27,559 nt of DNA from JAAFHN01 sp031421855 (GCA_031421855.1 JANOPN010000154.1:1-27559); one strand, 5' to 3'. Shown: positions 1-6,955, counted from the stretch's first letter. Notes: generated from the letters alone by a model not told the origin. Translations and numbers: made by a program.

Positions 1-453
1 GCTGGCGGCATTTTGGTGGGCCGCGCCATGACCGAGCGCCCCGACCTCTTTGCCGTCGTCGTGCCTGCTGTGGGCGCACTCGACACCGTTCGCCAAGAAA
101 GCACGCCCAACGGCATTCCCAACATCCCCGAGTTCGGCAGCGTTAAATCCGAGGCTGGGTTCAAAGCCCTGCTCGAGATGAGCACCTACGCCAAGATCAA
201 AGCTGCCACTGCGTACCCAGCGGTCTTGCTCACCCACGGCGTGAACGACCCGCGCGTGGAAGTCTGGGAAAGCACCAAAGCCGCAGCTCGTCTCATGGCT
301 GCAAGCACCAGCGGCAAGCCCATCTTCATGCGGCTCGACTACGACGCAGGCCACGGCATCGGCAACACCAAAAAGCAAAGCCAAAATGAGCGCGCGGATA
401 TCTACAGCTTCATGCTGTGGCAAATGGGCGTGGCGGGGTTTGGGTTGAAGTGA
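1..453 (+). CDS. Prolyl oligopeptidase family (S9) serine hydrolase, C-terminal fragment
   Basis: The reading frame is open from base 1, so this is the 3' end of a longer gene; the first visible residues are AGGILVGRAM. That string resembles the stretch just after the nucleophilic serine (GxSxGG) in S9 alpha/beta hydrolases, so the serine itself lies outside the window. The other two triad residues are probably present: Asp at 247-249 in THGVNDPRVE and His at 352-354 in DAGHGIG. About 150 residues are visible, which fits the distal part of the catalytic domain. Members of the family cleave short peptides after proline or related residues. The family assignment is fairly secure; substrate and cellular location cannot be judged because the N-terminus is missing. 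Confidence 0.85.
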   Translation, partial: AGGILVGRAMTERPDLFAVVVPAVGALDTVRQESTPNGIPNIPEFGSVKSEAGFKALLEMSTYAKIKAATAYPAVLLTHGVNDPRVEVWESTKAAARLMAASTSGKPIFMRLDYDAGHGIGNTKKQSQNERADIYSFMLWQMGVAGFGLK

Positions 454-500
454 GGCCTTGATCGAGGTTCCTCGATTTGGGCTCACGGACTCGGGCACGC

Positions 501-776
501 TCAGTGAAAGCGATTTTGCGCGGCGTGCCAGACTTGCAGAATTTCAACCGCCTCGGTGCTGACGCGATAGGTCAGCAAATAGTTGGGGTGGACGACCAAC
601 TCACGAACACCATTGAACTCGCTTCGACGGCCGAGGAATGGGTTTTGTTTCAGTAGCAGGGCTGACCGGCGAATCTGCCCAAGAAGCTGGGTCGCTGCTT
701 TGGGGTTGTCGCGCGAGATGTATTCACCAATACCGTCCATCGATCGAACCGCTAACGCAGTCCAAACAATCCGCAT
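501..776 (-). CDS. RelE/ParE-family toxin
   Basis: This is a 91-residue protein beginning MRIVWTALAVRSMDGIGEYI and ending in VEILQVWHAAQNRFH. The layout is that of the RelE/ParE superfamily: an N-terminal helical pair with DNPKAATQLLGQI, a central GRRSEFNGVREL segment, then the strands VVHPNYLLTYRV and VEILQVWHAAQ. I chose the ATG at 776 because it overlaps the antitoxin stop as TGATG, which gives translational coupling; a TTG one codon earlier is possible. The gene lies downstream of its antitoxin, the usual parDE order. ParE proteins poison gyrase and RelE proteins cut mRNA on the ribosome; sequence alone does not decide between these, although the C-terminal HAAQNR looks more ParE-like. 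Confidence 0.85.
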   Translation of the reverse strand: MRIVWTALAVRSMDGIGEYISRDNPKAATQLLGQIRRSALLLKQNPFLGRRSEFNGVRELVVHPNYLLTYRVSTEAVEILQVWHAAQNRFH

Positions 777-1048
777 CAAGCACCGTACTTCGCAAAAACC
801 GCGTCAACCTCAAACTCAGTTGCGAACTCGCCGCGATCGGCTGCGGCGATGGCCAACTTGAGATTTTCGAGCTGCGGCACACGCCAATCCAAAAAGTCCT
901 CGATCGCATTCGTCGCAACCTGCGCCTTGCTTTGACCCACCAACGCGGCATACGCATCAAGCTTGCCAATCAATTCGGATGACAAGCGCAGATTGAACTG
1001 GGTCTTTGATCCCGTCACGGCCGGATTTGAAATTGGTGTCATGTTCAT
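776..1048 (-). CDS. Ribbon-helix-helix (CopG/ParD-like) antitoxin
   Basis: This 90-residue protein has a predicted ribbon-helix-helix DNA-binding segment at about residues 14-55: strand TQFNLRLSSEL, helix IGKLDAYAALVG, turn, helix KAQVATNAIEDFL. An acidic C-terminal tail (AAADRGEFATEFEVDAVF) follows, of the kind that wraps the toxin. It is the first gene of the pair and overlaps the toxin start by one base. Start codons at 1048 and 1042 are both possible (MNM). A 28-base imperfect palindrome just upstream (1052-1079) is a good candidate for its autoregulatory operator. It lies on the same strand as pcaHG and about 135 bases downstream of pcaG, and probably has its own promoter. Confidence 0.8.
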   Translation of the reverse strand: MNMTPISNPAVTGSKTQFNLRLSSELIGKLDAYAALVGQSKAQVATNAIEDFLDWRVPQLENLKLAIAAADRGEFATEFEVDAVFAKYGA

Positions 1049-1051
1049 GTT

Positions 1052-1079
1052 TGCTAGGAAGTGATATCAAATGCTAGCA
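1052..1079. promoter_or_regulatory. Palindromic candidate operator of the parDE-like module
   Basis: The 28 bases read as an imperfect palindrome: outer arms TGCTAG / CTAGCA and a central TGATATCA, with 22 of 28 positions matching the reverse complement. The three palindromic blocks are centred 10 bases apart, so they sit on one face of the helix. The site ends 4 bases upstream of the antitoxin start at 1048, which fits autorepression by a ribbon-helix-helix dimer array. This is inferred from position and symmetry. Confidence 0.55.
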
Positions 1080-1095
1080 CGAGGTCGGTTACCGG

Positions 1096-1153
1096 GCAAT
1101 TTTTCAATGTCAATTCGCACTTGGTCACCGGATTCATTGGGCTTAACGCTATG
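1096..1153 (-). repeat. Dispersed CCAATGAAT/GGTGACCA repeat, copy 1
   Basis: Read on the minus strand, it contains AAGCCCAATGAATCCGGTG followed by ACCAAGTGCGAATTGAC, matching the family core (AGCAAC-n-CCAATGAATnCGGTGACCAAG). It lies between the pcaG stop and the antitoxin promoter. The AGCAAC part is degenerate here (AGCGTTAAG). Confidence 0.6.
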
Positions 1154-1183
1154 GATTTGGCATCACCTACGGGCGGCGACGAG

Positions 1184-1798
1184 TCAGATATCGAGAAAGG
1201 CCGTCTCATTCGCCCCTTGCATGTGCACATCAAATCGCCAAGTTGGCAAGTTGCCGACTGGGGTGGCGATCAAGGTGTTTCTGCGAGCGAGAGCAACTTG
1301 GGCCAACACCGGGTCGGTCGCGTTGGCTGGGTGTCCATCAAAGTAAATGCGAGTGAAGACGTGGGTGAGCAAACCGCGCATGGTGATGACGACATGAACG
1401 CATGGCGCATATCCGACAGCCTCCGCGCCGGGCATGACGGTGTCGAAGCCCCATTGGTTTGCCGCATCGGTGCCAGTGCCGCATCGCCCCCAGCCGGTGA
1501 AACCTTCGACGAGTGCTTGCTCGCGGCTCGCCGGGTAGTGGCCTTGGGCATCGGCGTGGCTGATCTCGACGATGGCATCGGGCACGGGTTTGCCGTCACC
1601 GTCAAATACATGGCCCTCGATGCGGATGCGCTGGCCTTGGGCGTGGGGCAAAGCCAGGACGTGGTCAAAGGTTTGGCCAAATGGGTAGCCGTATTGCTGG
1701 GCCGTTAAACCGTAAGCGAAATACGGCCCAACGGTTTGCGACGGGGTTGCGCCAAAGTTGTTGACCTGCGCGGTGTGGCGTGGCGTGGCGTCAAGCAT
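1184..1798 (-). CDS. pcaG: Protocatechuate 3,4-dioxygenase, alpha subunit
   Basis: This 204-residue protein begins MLDATPRHTAQ. It contains the family N-terminal signature TPSQTVGPYFAYGL and the intradiol dioxygenase core (IRIEGHVFDGDGKPVPDAIVEI, WGFDTVMPG, HVVITMRGLLTHVFTRIYF). The alpha subunit lacks the full iron ligand set and pairs with PcaH to form the active (αβFe)n enzyme, which opens the ring of protocatechuate to β-carboxy-cis,cis-muconate. I chose the ATG at 1798 because it overlaps the last 8 bases of pcaH and places the TPSQTVGPYF motif at the usual distance; the frame stays open further upstream, inside pcaH. A short GTGGC triplication lies in the codons just after the start. 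It is the last gene of iclR-DUF1841-pcaH-pcaG. Confidence 0.95.
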   Translation of the reverse strand: MLDATPRHTAQVNNFGATPSQTVGPYFAYGLTAQQYGYPFGQTFDHVLALPHAQGQRIRIEGHVFDGDGKPVPDAIVEISHADAQGHYPASREQALVEGFTGWGRCGTGTDAANQWGFDTVMPGAEAVGYAPCVHVVITMRGLLTHVFTRIYFDGHPANATDPVLAQVALARRNTLIATPVGNLPTWRFDVHMQGANETAFLDI

Positions 1799-2507
1799 GT
1801 TGTGCGCCCGTCTCGAAAGGGGTGGCATCAACACCACGCAGCACGATGTCAAACACGTAGCCCAAGGCATATTCAGGCTCAGTCACAACTAGGCTGAAGT
1901 CGGCAATGAGGCGCGACCTCGCGTGCGCCGGTGCGCTTTGCACCATGGGGTCAAACGCGTGCAAGGGGTCGCCGGGAAAGTACATCTGCGTCACCAACCG
2001 CGAACCAAAGCTCTGCCCAAACAGGCTCAGATGGATGTGAGCGGGTCGCCACGCGTTGTGGTGATTACGCCAAGGGTACGCGCCGGGTTTGATGGTGAGA
2101 AATCGGTAGCAACCTTGGGCGTCAGTCATGACGCGGCCAGCGCCCAAAAAATTGGGATCAAGCGGCGCGTCGTGTTGATCGCCTTTGTGAACATAGCGCC
2201 CGCAAGCATTGGCTTGCCACAGCTCAATCATGGTGTGCGGCACGGCGCGCCCTGCATCGTCAAGCACCTTGCCGGTCAAAACCATGCGCTCGCCGATGGG
2301 CTCGCCGCCCGCTCGGGCGTTGCGGGTCAGGTCATGGTCTAAAGGCCCCAGGTCTTGGATGCCATAGACCGGCGCAGCTAAATTGGCCATGCGCTCGCGA
2401 ATCGGAATCAAGGCCTGAGTGGGGCCACGCTTGGGTGTGGAGGTATAGGGCGGGTAGATGAAGGGCGGGTGCGACGCCCAGTCGGTTGGTGAGGGTGTGT
2501 TGCTCAT
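1791..2507 (-). CDS. pcaH: Protocatechuate 3,4-dioxygenase, beta subunit
   Basis: This 238-residue protein is the iron-bearing subunit of the ring-cleaving dioxygenase. The four expected Fe(III) ligands are visible as Tyr105 (ACGRYVHKGD), Tyr144 (PGAYPWRNHH), His157 and His159 (WRPAHIH). Their spacing is the same as the Tyr408/Tyr447/His460/His462 set described for the Pseudomonas putida enzyme. The DPNFLGAGRVMTDAQG block is also typical. I chose the start at 2507 (MSNTPSPTDW) because it lies 4 bases downstream of the DUF1841 stop; upstream in-frame codons run into that gene. It overlaps pcaG by 8 bases, which suggests coupled synthesis of the two subunits in equal amounts. Confidence 0.96.
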   Translation of the reverse strand: MSNTPSPTDWASHPPFIYPPYTSTPKRGPTQALIPIRERMANLAAPVYGIQDLGPLDHDLTRNARAGGEPIGERMVLTGKVLDDAGRAVPHTMIELWQANACGRYVHKGDQHDAPLDPNFLGAGRVMTDAQGCYRFLTIKPGAYPWRNHHNAWRPAHIHLSLFGQSFGSRLVTQMYFPGDPLHAFDPMVQSAPAHARSRLIADFSLVVTEPEYALGYVFDIVLRGVDATPFETGAQHA

Positions 2508-2511
2508 GTGA

Positions 2512-2949
2512 TTAATCTTTCGTTGCGCGACGCTGCACGGCTTGAACATAGGCCTGCCCGTCGGGCGGCTTTTGGTCACGCTGGCTTTGCCAAATCATCT
2601 CGCCAAGTGCCTCCATCACCGCGTGGTGAGCCTCGTGCAGGTCACCGAGTCGGGCAGTGAGCAGCTCAACCGCTTGGCGTATGCCTTTGGGCTGATCGAT
2701 GCTGCATTGCTCGGTGATGCTCAAGTGCATCGACAAGTGCAAGAACGGGTTGGTTTTGCCCGCATCCACCGCATAAGCGCGGTTGACGGCTTCTTCTTCA
2801 TTGGCCAAGTCGCTCGCGTACTCGGGGTGGTGCTCAATCCACAGCCCTGCGATGGTCTCCATCGCATCCATCGCCTGCGTGGCGTTCACTTTGGCTGAGG
2901 TGCGACACCAGAATCGGCGCACCTCGTCTTGGTTAGGGGTGTTGAACAT
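2512..2949 (-). CDS. DUF1841 family protein
   Basis: This 145-residue protein matches the DUF1841 family of beta- and gammaproteobacteria as I recall it: N-terminal MFNTPNQDEVRRFW, central IAGLWIEHHPEY, and the conserved block NPFLHLSMHLSITEQ-SIDQPKGIR, followed by HEAHHAVMEALGEMIW. No function is established. The several His and Glu residues in the two conserved blocks could bind a metal, but that is speculation. Its ATG overlaps the iclR stop (TGATG), and it ends 4 bases before pcaH, so it is embedded in the pca regulatory-catabolic operon. A TTG codon directly before the ATG is a less likely start. Confidence 0.85.
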   Translation of the reverse strand: MFNTPNQDEVRRFWCRTSAKVNATQAMDAMETIAGLWIEHHPEYASDLANEEEAVNRAYAVDAGKTNPFLHLSMHLSITEQCSIDQPKGIRQAVELLTARLGDLHEAHHAVMEALGEMIWQSQRDQKPPDGQAYVQAVQRRATKD

Positions 2950-3770
2950 CAAGTTGCTCCCAGCATGCGCGATATGTCTTGCGCCGCACCTTGCAATTGG
3001 GGCAGCATGGTCGAGCGCATCACACGCGCGCTGGTGCGCATGACTTGCCCCGAGATGTTGAGTGCGGCAACTGTGCGGCCACTTCGGTCTTTGATGGGCG
3101 CAGCCATGCTAACCAGCCCTTCTTCGAGTTCTTGGTCAACCAAGCACCAAGCTTGTCGCCGAGCCAATTCCACTTGGGCCAGCACGGCATCAACATCGGT
3201 CAGTGTTTTGGTGGTGCGCGAAGGCAGCGGGCCTGCACTGAGCAAGGCGCGCACCTCGTCGTCGCCCAGCTCGGCAAGCAGCATGCGCCCCATGCTGGAA
3301 CAATAAGCCGGGAGCCGAGACCCCACACCCAACGAGATGCTCATGACCTTGCGGGCAGGAACACGCATCACGTACACGATGTCAGACTGGTCAAGCACCG
3401 CCGCCGAGCACGACTCACCCAGCTCGCGGCTGAGCCGCTCCATGACTGGTTCAGCCAGATTCCACAGCGGCATGGCACTCAGGTAGGCAAAGCCGAGGTC
3501 GAGGATTTTTGGGGTGAGCCAAAAGTACTTGCCATCGCCGCCGACATAACCAAGGGTTTGCAAAGTCAACAAGCTGCGTCGAGCGCCGGCACGGGTCAAA
3601 TCGGTTGCTTGCGCCACATCGGTCAAGGTTTGCGATGGCTTTTGCGCTGAAAACGACCGAATCACGCCCAATCCGCGCGCGAGCGACTGCACAAAGCTGT
3701 CTGACGGTTGGTGCAAAGGTCGTCGGTGCAAAGGGTGGTCGAGCGGTGGCTTGAAAGATGAGGTTGCCAT
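2949..3770 (-). CDS. IclR-family regulator (PcaR/PcaU/PobR type) of the pca genes
   Basis: This 273-residue protein has an N-terminal winged helix-turn-helix at about residues 27-80 (FVQSLARGLGVIRSF, TLTDVAQATDLTRAGARRSL, LQTLGYV) and an IclR effector-binding domain beyond (VYVMRVPARKVMSISLGVGS, CSSMGRMLLAEL, VDQELEEGLVSMAAPI, ALNISGQVMRTS). The combination ATDLTRAGARRSLLTLQ-LGYV is characteristic of the PcaR/PcaU/PobR branch that responds to aromatic-pathway intermediates. It is divergent from pcaIJF, and two inverted repeats sit in the 90-base gap. I prefer the ATG at 3770; an ATG at 3785 would add MIIVP. The likely inducers are β-ketoadipate or protocatechuate, known for relatives but not visible here. 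Confidence 0.9.
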   Translation of the reverse strand: MATSSFKPPLDHPLHRRPLHQPSDSFVQSLARGLGVIRSFSAQKPSQTLTDVAQATDLTRAGARRSLLTLQTLGYVGGDGKYFWLTPKILDLGFAYLSAMPLWNLAEPVMERLSRELGESCSAAVLDQSDIVYVMRVPARKVMSISLGVGSRLPAYCSSMGRMLLAELGDDEVRALLSAGPLPSRTTKTLTDVDAVLAQVELARRQAWCLVDQELEEGLVSMAAPIKDRSGRTVAALNISGQVMRTSARVMRSTMLPQLQGAAQDISRMLGAT

Positions 3771-3777
3771 GGGCACA

Positions 3778-3807
3778 ATTATCATCTAAAATTCGTTTCT
3801 CGAACAA
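3778..3807 (-). promoter_or_regulatory. Candidate sigma-70 promoter for the iclR-DUF1841-pcaHG operon
   Basis: On the minus strand, TTGTTC (3802-3807) and GATAAT (3778-3783) are separated by 18 bases. The -35 hexamer lies inside the proximal inverted repeat of the candidate operator, which would allow autoregulation. The -10 box is only 7 bases from the ATG at 3770, so the transcript would have almost no leader. This is a pattern match only. Confidence 0.4.
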
Positions 3808-3824
3808 CCGTTCGACATGCGAAC
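3791..3824. promoter_or_regulatory. Tandem inverted-repeat operator between iclR and pcaIJF
   Basis: Two inverted repeats of the same form occur in tandem: ATTCG-N5-CGAAC at 3791-3805 and a perfect GTTCG-N5-CGAAC at 3810-3824, with centres 19 bases apart. The half site GTTCG and the spacing resemble the palindromes known for PobR and PcaU of the IclR family. Lying in the 90-base gap between the divergent iclR and pcaI starts, they are well placed to control both operons. Confidence 0.75.
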
Positions 3825-3860
3825 AAAAAAATCAATCAAACAACTGACTGTTGAAGCCCC

Positions 3861-4613
3861 ATGATTCAAAAAATCGCCGACTCTGTCGCCCTTGCACTGC
3901 CCACAATCGCCAGCGGCGCAACCGTCATGATCGGCGGCTTTGGCACAGCGGGCATTCCAAACGAGTTGATTGACGGCTTGATCGAGCAACTGTCGCAAAC
4001 CGGCGCCAGCGGCCTAACCGTGGTCAACAACAATGCGGGCAATGGTGACACCGGGTTGGCGGCACTATTGAAGTCAGGCCACGTTCGCAAGATCATTTGC
4101 AGCTTTCCTCGGCAAACCGATTCACACGTGTTTGACACGTTGTTTAAGAGCGGTCAAATCGAATTGGAGCTCGTCCCACAAGGCAACTTGGCCGAGCGCA
4201 TTCGGGCCGCAGGCGCGGGCATCGGCGCATTTTTCACGCCTACGGGTTATGGCACTGAACTCGCCAAAAACCCCGACGGCAGCGCCAAAGAGACCCGCCT
4301 CATCAACGGCAAACATCACGTGCTGGAGCACGCGATTCACGCGGATTTGGCTTTGATTAAGGCCGAGCGCGGCGACCGCTGGGGGAATTTGACCTACCGC
4401 AAAGCCGCCCGCAATTTTGGCCCGGTGATGGCGACCGCAGCCAAACACACCGTGGCCAGCGTTTTTGAGCTGGCCGAGTTGGGCGATCTCGACCCCGAGA
4501 CCATCGTCACGCCGGGTATTTTTGTGCACCGCGTCGTCAAAATCCCCCGCGTCGCCACCCAAGCCGGAGGCTTCGTCGCGAAGTCTTCAGGCGGATTCAA
4601 GGTTGCAGCATGA
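3861..4613 (+). CDS. pcaI: 3-oxoadipate CoA-transferase, alpha subunit
   Basis: This 250-residue protein begins MIQKIADSVALAL and carries the class I CoA-transferase alpha-subunit glycine loop GATVMIGGFGTAGIPNELI. The TGLAALLKSGHVRKIICSFPRQ segment and the GAGIGAFFTPTGYGTELA segment are also present. With PcaJ it moves CoA from succinyl-CoA to 3-oxoadipate. The C-terminal extension after NFGPVMATAAKHT (ETIVTPGIFVHRVVKIPR) is normal for subunit A. It opens the plus-strand operon 36 bases after the operator and overlaps pcaJ by 4 bases (ATGA). No strong ribosome binding site is apparent before the ATG. An acetoacetate-specific transferase is possible in principle, but the pca context argues for PcaI. 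Confidence 0.93.
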   Translation: MIQKIADSVALALPTIASGATVMIGGFGTAGIPNELIDGLIEQLSQTGASGLTVVNNNAGNGDTGLAALLKSGHVRKIICSFPRQTDSHVFDTLFKSGQIELELVPQGNLAERIRAAGAGIGAFFTPTGYGTELAKNPDGSAKETRLINGKHHVLEHAIHADLALIKAERGDRWGNLTYRKAARNFGPVMATAAKHTVASVFELAELGDLDPETIVTPGIFVHRVVKIPRVATQAGGFVAKSSGGFKVAA

Positions 4614-5263
4614 CCGCCTACCAACGCCGCTCAAAAGACGAATTGGCCTCAAGAGTGGCGCAAGACATTCCTGAGGGAGCCATCGTCAATTTAGGCATCG
4701 GCATGCCGACCTTGGTTGCCAACCACATCAACCCTGAGCGCGAGGTGGTGTTGCAAAGCGAAAACGGCATTTTAGGCATGGGGCCTGCGCCCGCGCCCGG
4801 CCTTGAGGACTTTGATCTGATCAACGCGGGCAAGCAACCCGTCACGCTGATGGCTGGAGGCGCGTATTTTCACCACGCCGACAGTTTTGCCATGATGCGC
4901 GGCGGCCACCTCGACATTTGCGTGCTGGGCGCGTTCCAAGTCAGCGCCAGCGGCGACTTGGCCAATTGGCACACAGGCGAGCCCGGCGCAATTCCGGCCG
5001 TAGGCGGCGCGATGGATCTGGCCATTGGGGCCAAGCAAACTTGGGTGATGATGGACCTACTCACCAAGCAAGGCACATCCAAGTTGGTGGCCGCTTGCAG
5101 CTACCCACTCACGGGCGTGGCCTGCGTCAAACGCATTTACAGCGATTTGGCCACGATTGACATCACGCCCACCGGACTCAAACTCATCGACGCGGTGCCG
5201 GGGCTTGACGCAGCCACACTGAGCGCCATCATTCAACTGCCCATCGAGGACACAACCGCATGA
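4610..5263 (+). CDS. pcaJ: 3-oxoadipate CoA-transferase, beta subunit
   Basis: This 217-residue protein contains the catalytic glutamate motif SENGILGMGPAP (Glu51), which forms the glutamyl-CoA thioester in class I CoA-transferases. It also has PEGAIVNLGIGMPTLVANHI near the N-terminus and GGHLDICVLGAFQVSASGDLANW in the middle. The length is normal for the family. It overlaps pcaI and pcaF by ATGA at both ends, so the three genes are very probably cotranslated. Together with PcaI it activates 3-oxoadipate for thiolysis. Confidence 0.95.
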   Translation: MTAYQRRSKDELASRVAQDIPEGAIVNLGIGMPTLVANHINPEREVVLQSENGILGMGPAPAPGLEDFDLINAGKQPVTLMAGGAYFHHADSFAMMRGGHLDICVLGAFQVSASGDLANWHTGEPGAIPAVGGAMDLAIGAKQTWVMMDLLTKQGTSKLVAACSYPLTGVACVKRIYSDLATIDITPTGLKLIDAVPGLDAATLSAIIQLPIEDTTA

Positions 5264-6477
5264 ATCACACTCACTTGACAGCTGCATACATCATCGATGC
5301 CATCCGCACCCCATTTGGGCGCTACGGCGGCGCACTCAGCAGCGTGCGCACCGACGACTTGGGCGCCCTGCCAATCAGGGCATTGATTGCGCGAAACCTC
5401 GGCGTGGATTGGTCGCAAATCGACGACGTGATCTACGGCTGTGCCAACCAAGCCGGAGAGGACAACCGCAACGTGGCGCGCATGTCGTCGCTTTTGGCTG
5501 GGCTGCCCATTGATGTGCCGGGGTGCACGATCAATCGGCTGTGCGGCTCGGGGCTCAACGCAGTCGGCTTGGGCGCGCAGGCGATCAAAAGTGGCGAAGC
5601 CCAACTCATCATTGCAGGCGGGGTCGAGAGCATGAGCCGCGCACCGTTTGTGATGCCCAAAGCCACCAGCGCGTTCTCGCGCGAGAACAACGTCTTTGAC
5701 ACCACCATCGGCTGGCGCTTCATCAACCCCGCCATGCGAGCCGCATACGGCGTGGACAGCATGCCCGAGACCGCAGAAAACGTGGCCGTTGAACACAACA
5801 TCAGCCGCGCCGACCAAGACGCCTTCGCACTGGCCTCGCAACTCAAAGCCGTTGCCGCGCAACGTGCGGGGCACTTTGATCGCGAGATCGCCTCAGTCAC
5901 GCTGGCTCAGAAAAAGGGCGACCCAGTCGTCGTCAAGCAAGACGAACACCCGCGAGAAACCTCACTAGAAGCCTTGGGCAAACTCAAAGGTGTGACCCAA
6001 CCCGATGGCAGCGTGACAGCAGGCAACGCCAGCGGTGTCAATGACGGTGCCTGCGCCTTGCTGTTGGCAAGCGACACCGCCGTCCAAGCCCGCGGGCTCA
6101 AGCCCCGAGCCAAAGTGCTGGGCATGGCCGTGGCCGGCGTTGCGCCTCGCGTCATGGGCATTGGCCCCGCACCCGCCGTGCGCAAAGTGCTGACCCTGAC
6201 GGGTTTGAGCCTGGCTCAAATGGACGTGATCGAACTCAACGAAGCCTTTGCAGCCCAGGGCCTGGCCGTCATGCGCGACCTGGGCTTGGCCGACGACGAC
6301 ACCCGCGTCAACGCTTGGGGCGGTGCCATCGCACTGGGCCACCCGCTGGGCGCAAGCGGCGCACGCTTGGCCACAACAGCCCTCAACCGCCTCGAAGCCA
6401 GCCAAGGACGCTACGCGCTGTGCACCATGTGCATAGGGGTGGGGCAAGGCATTGCGTTGGTGATTGAGCGGGTCTGA
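5260..6477 (+). CDS. pcaF: 3-oxoadipyl-CoA thiolase (β-ketoadipyl-CoA thiolase)
   Basis: This 405-residue thiolase has the acyl-accepting Cys95 in NRLCGSGLNAV, His361 in GGAIALGHPLGASGAR and the second catalytic Cys391 in TMCIGVGQG. The N-terminal IDAIRTPFGRYGGALS and GCANQAGEDNRNVARM are characteristic of the PcaF/PaaJ branch. It cleaves 3-oxoadipyl-CoA with CoA to succinyl-CoA and acetyl-CoA, the last step of the pathway. The ATG overlaps the pcaJ stop by 4 bases. No clear hairpin terminator follows, and the next 220 bases carry a dispersed repeat. PaaJ of phenylacetate degradation is the close alternative, but the operon settles on PcaF. Confidence 0.95.
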   Translation: MNHTHLTAAYIIDAIRTPFGRYGGALSSVRTDDLGALPIRALIARNLGVDWSQIDDVIYGCANQAGEDNRNVARMSSLLAGLPIDVPGCTINRLCGSGLNAVGLGAQAIKSGEAQLIIAGGVESMSRAPFVMPKATSAFSRENNVFDTTIGWRFINPAMRAAYGVDSMPETAENVAVEHNISRADQDAFALASQLKAVAAQRAGHFDREIASVTLAQKKGDPVVVKQDEHPRETSLEALGKLKGVTQPDGSVTAGNASGVNDGACALLLASDTAVQARGLKPRAKVLGMAVAGVAPRVMGIGPAPAVRKVLTLTGLSLAQMDVIELNEAFAAQGLAVMRDLGLADDDTRVNAWGGAIALGHPLGASGARLATTALNRLEASQGRYALCTMCIGVGQGIALVIERV

Positions 6478-6485
6478 ACGGGCGA

Positions 6486-6556
6486 AAAAACAGTTTTGAT
6501 AGTTTTTTGGCACTTGGTCACTGGATTCATTTGATTTGTTGCTATCAATAGTAAAG
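6486..6556 (-). repeat. Dispersed CCAATGAAT/GGTGACCA repeat, copy 2
   Basis: The minus strand reads TTGATAGCAACAAATCAAAT and then GAATCCAGTGACCAAGTGC, with the A-rich tail CCAAAAAACTATCAAAAC. It is among the better preserved copies and lies directly behind pcaF, in the gap before the HigBA-like module. Confidence 0.7.
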
Positions 6557-6701
6557 TGAAGAGTCCGACTCCCGGCCGTCAAGGCAGGCTCAATCGGGCG
6601 TGTAGCGCTTTCACCAAACGGCCGAGCGAGTTGAAAGCCAAAAAACTAAGCAAAATCAGATACTTGTAGAGAGAGCCGAGCGGTCAACTGCCGTTTCTGG
6701 G

Positions 6702-6950
6702 TTGAAAGACGGCCTCACGCGCATCCGACTCGCCAAGCGGCTTGACAAAGCACAGCGCGGCTTTTTGGGTGACGTTGCGCCAGTGGGGCAAGGCGTTCAA
6801 GAATTGCGGGAATTTTTTGGCCCGCGATGGCGCATGTATTTCGTGGAGCGCGGTGGCCAATTGATTGTCCTGCTCGGTGGCGGTGACAAATCCAGCCAGA
6901 GCACGGACATTGCCGCAGCCATTGCCGTGGCCCAAACCCTTGAGGAGTAA
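6702..6950 (+). CDS. HigB/RelE-type (Gp49-like) toxin, N-terminus probably damaged
   Basis: The visible 82 residues match the C-terminal two thirds of the putative addiction module killer family: GLKDGLTRIRLAKRLDKAQ, GDVAPVGQGVQELREFFGP, WRMYFVERGGQLIVLLGGGD and KSSQSTDIAAAIA. Full members have about 15-20 more N-terminal residues before this. The only acceptable start in this frame is a TTG at 6702; the frame upstream to the stop at 6603 has no ATG, GTG or TTG. In another frame at 6655-6702, IRYL-stop-REPSGQLPFLG resembles the missing N-terminus (DGRSPF-like), broken by a TAG and a shift. The gene may therefore be a non-functional toxin or a truncated variant. It lies 5 bases before its antitoxin. 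Confidence 0.65.
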   Translation: MKDGLTRIRLAKRLDKAQRGFLGDVAPVGQGVQELREFFGPRWRMYFVERGGQLIVLLGGGDKSSQSTDIAAAIAVAQTLEE

Positions 6951-6955
6951 TTCAA

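Noticed and set aside
1061..1708. 215-codon plus-strand frame opposite pcaG
   Set aside because: It is a shadow of pcaG, whose own sequence is recognisable; part of it crosses the dispersed repeat.
1774..1790. Short GTGGC triplication near the pcaG start
   Set aside because: Three units only and within the coding sequence; likely chance in GC-rich DNA and without effect on the frame.
5233..6582. Long open frames on the minus strand opposite pcaJ and pcaF
   Set aside because: They lie antisense to clearly conserved genes, are rich in His/Gly/Ala typical of shadow frames in high-GC DNA, and show no known motifs.
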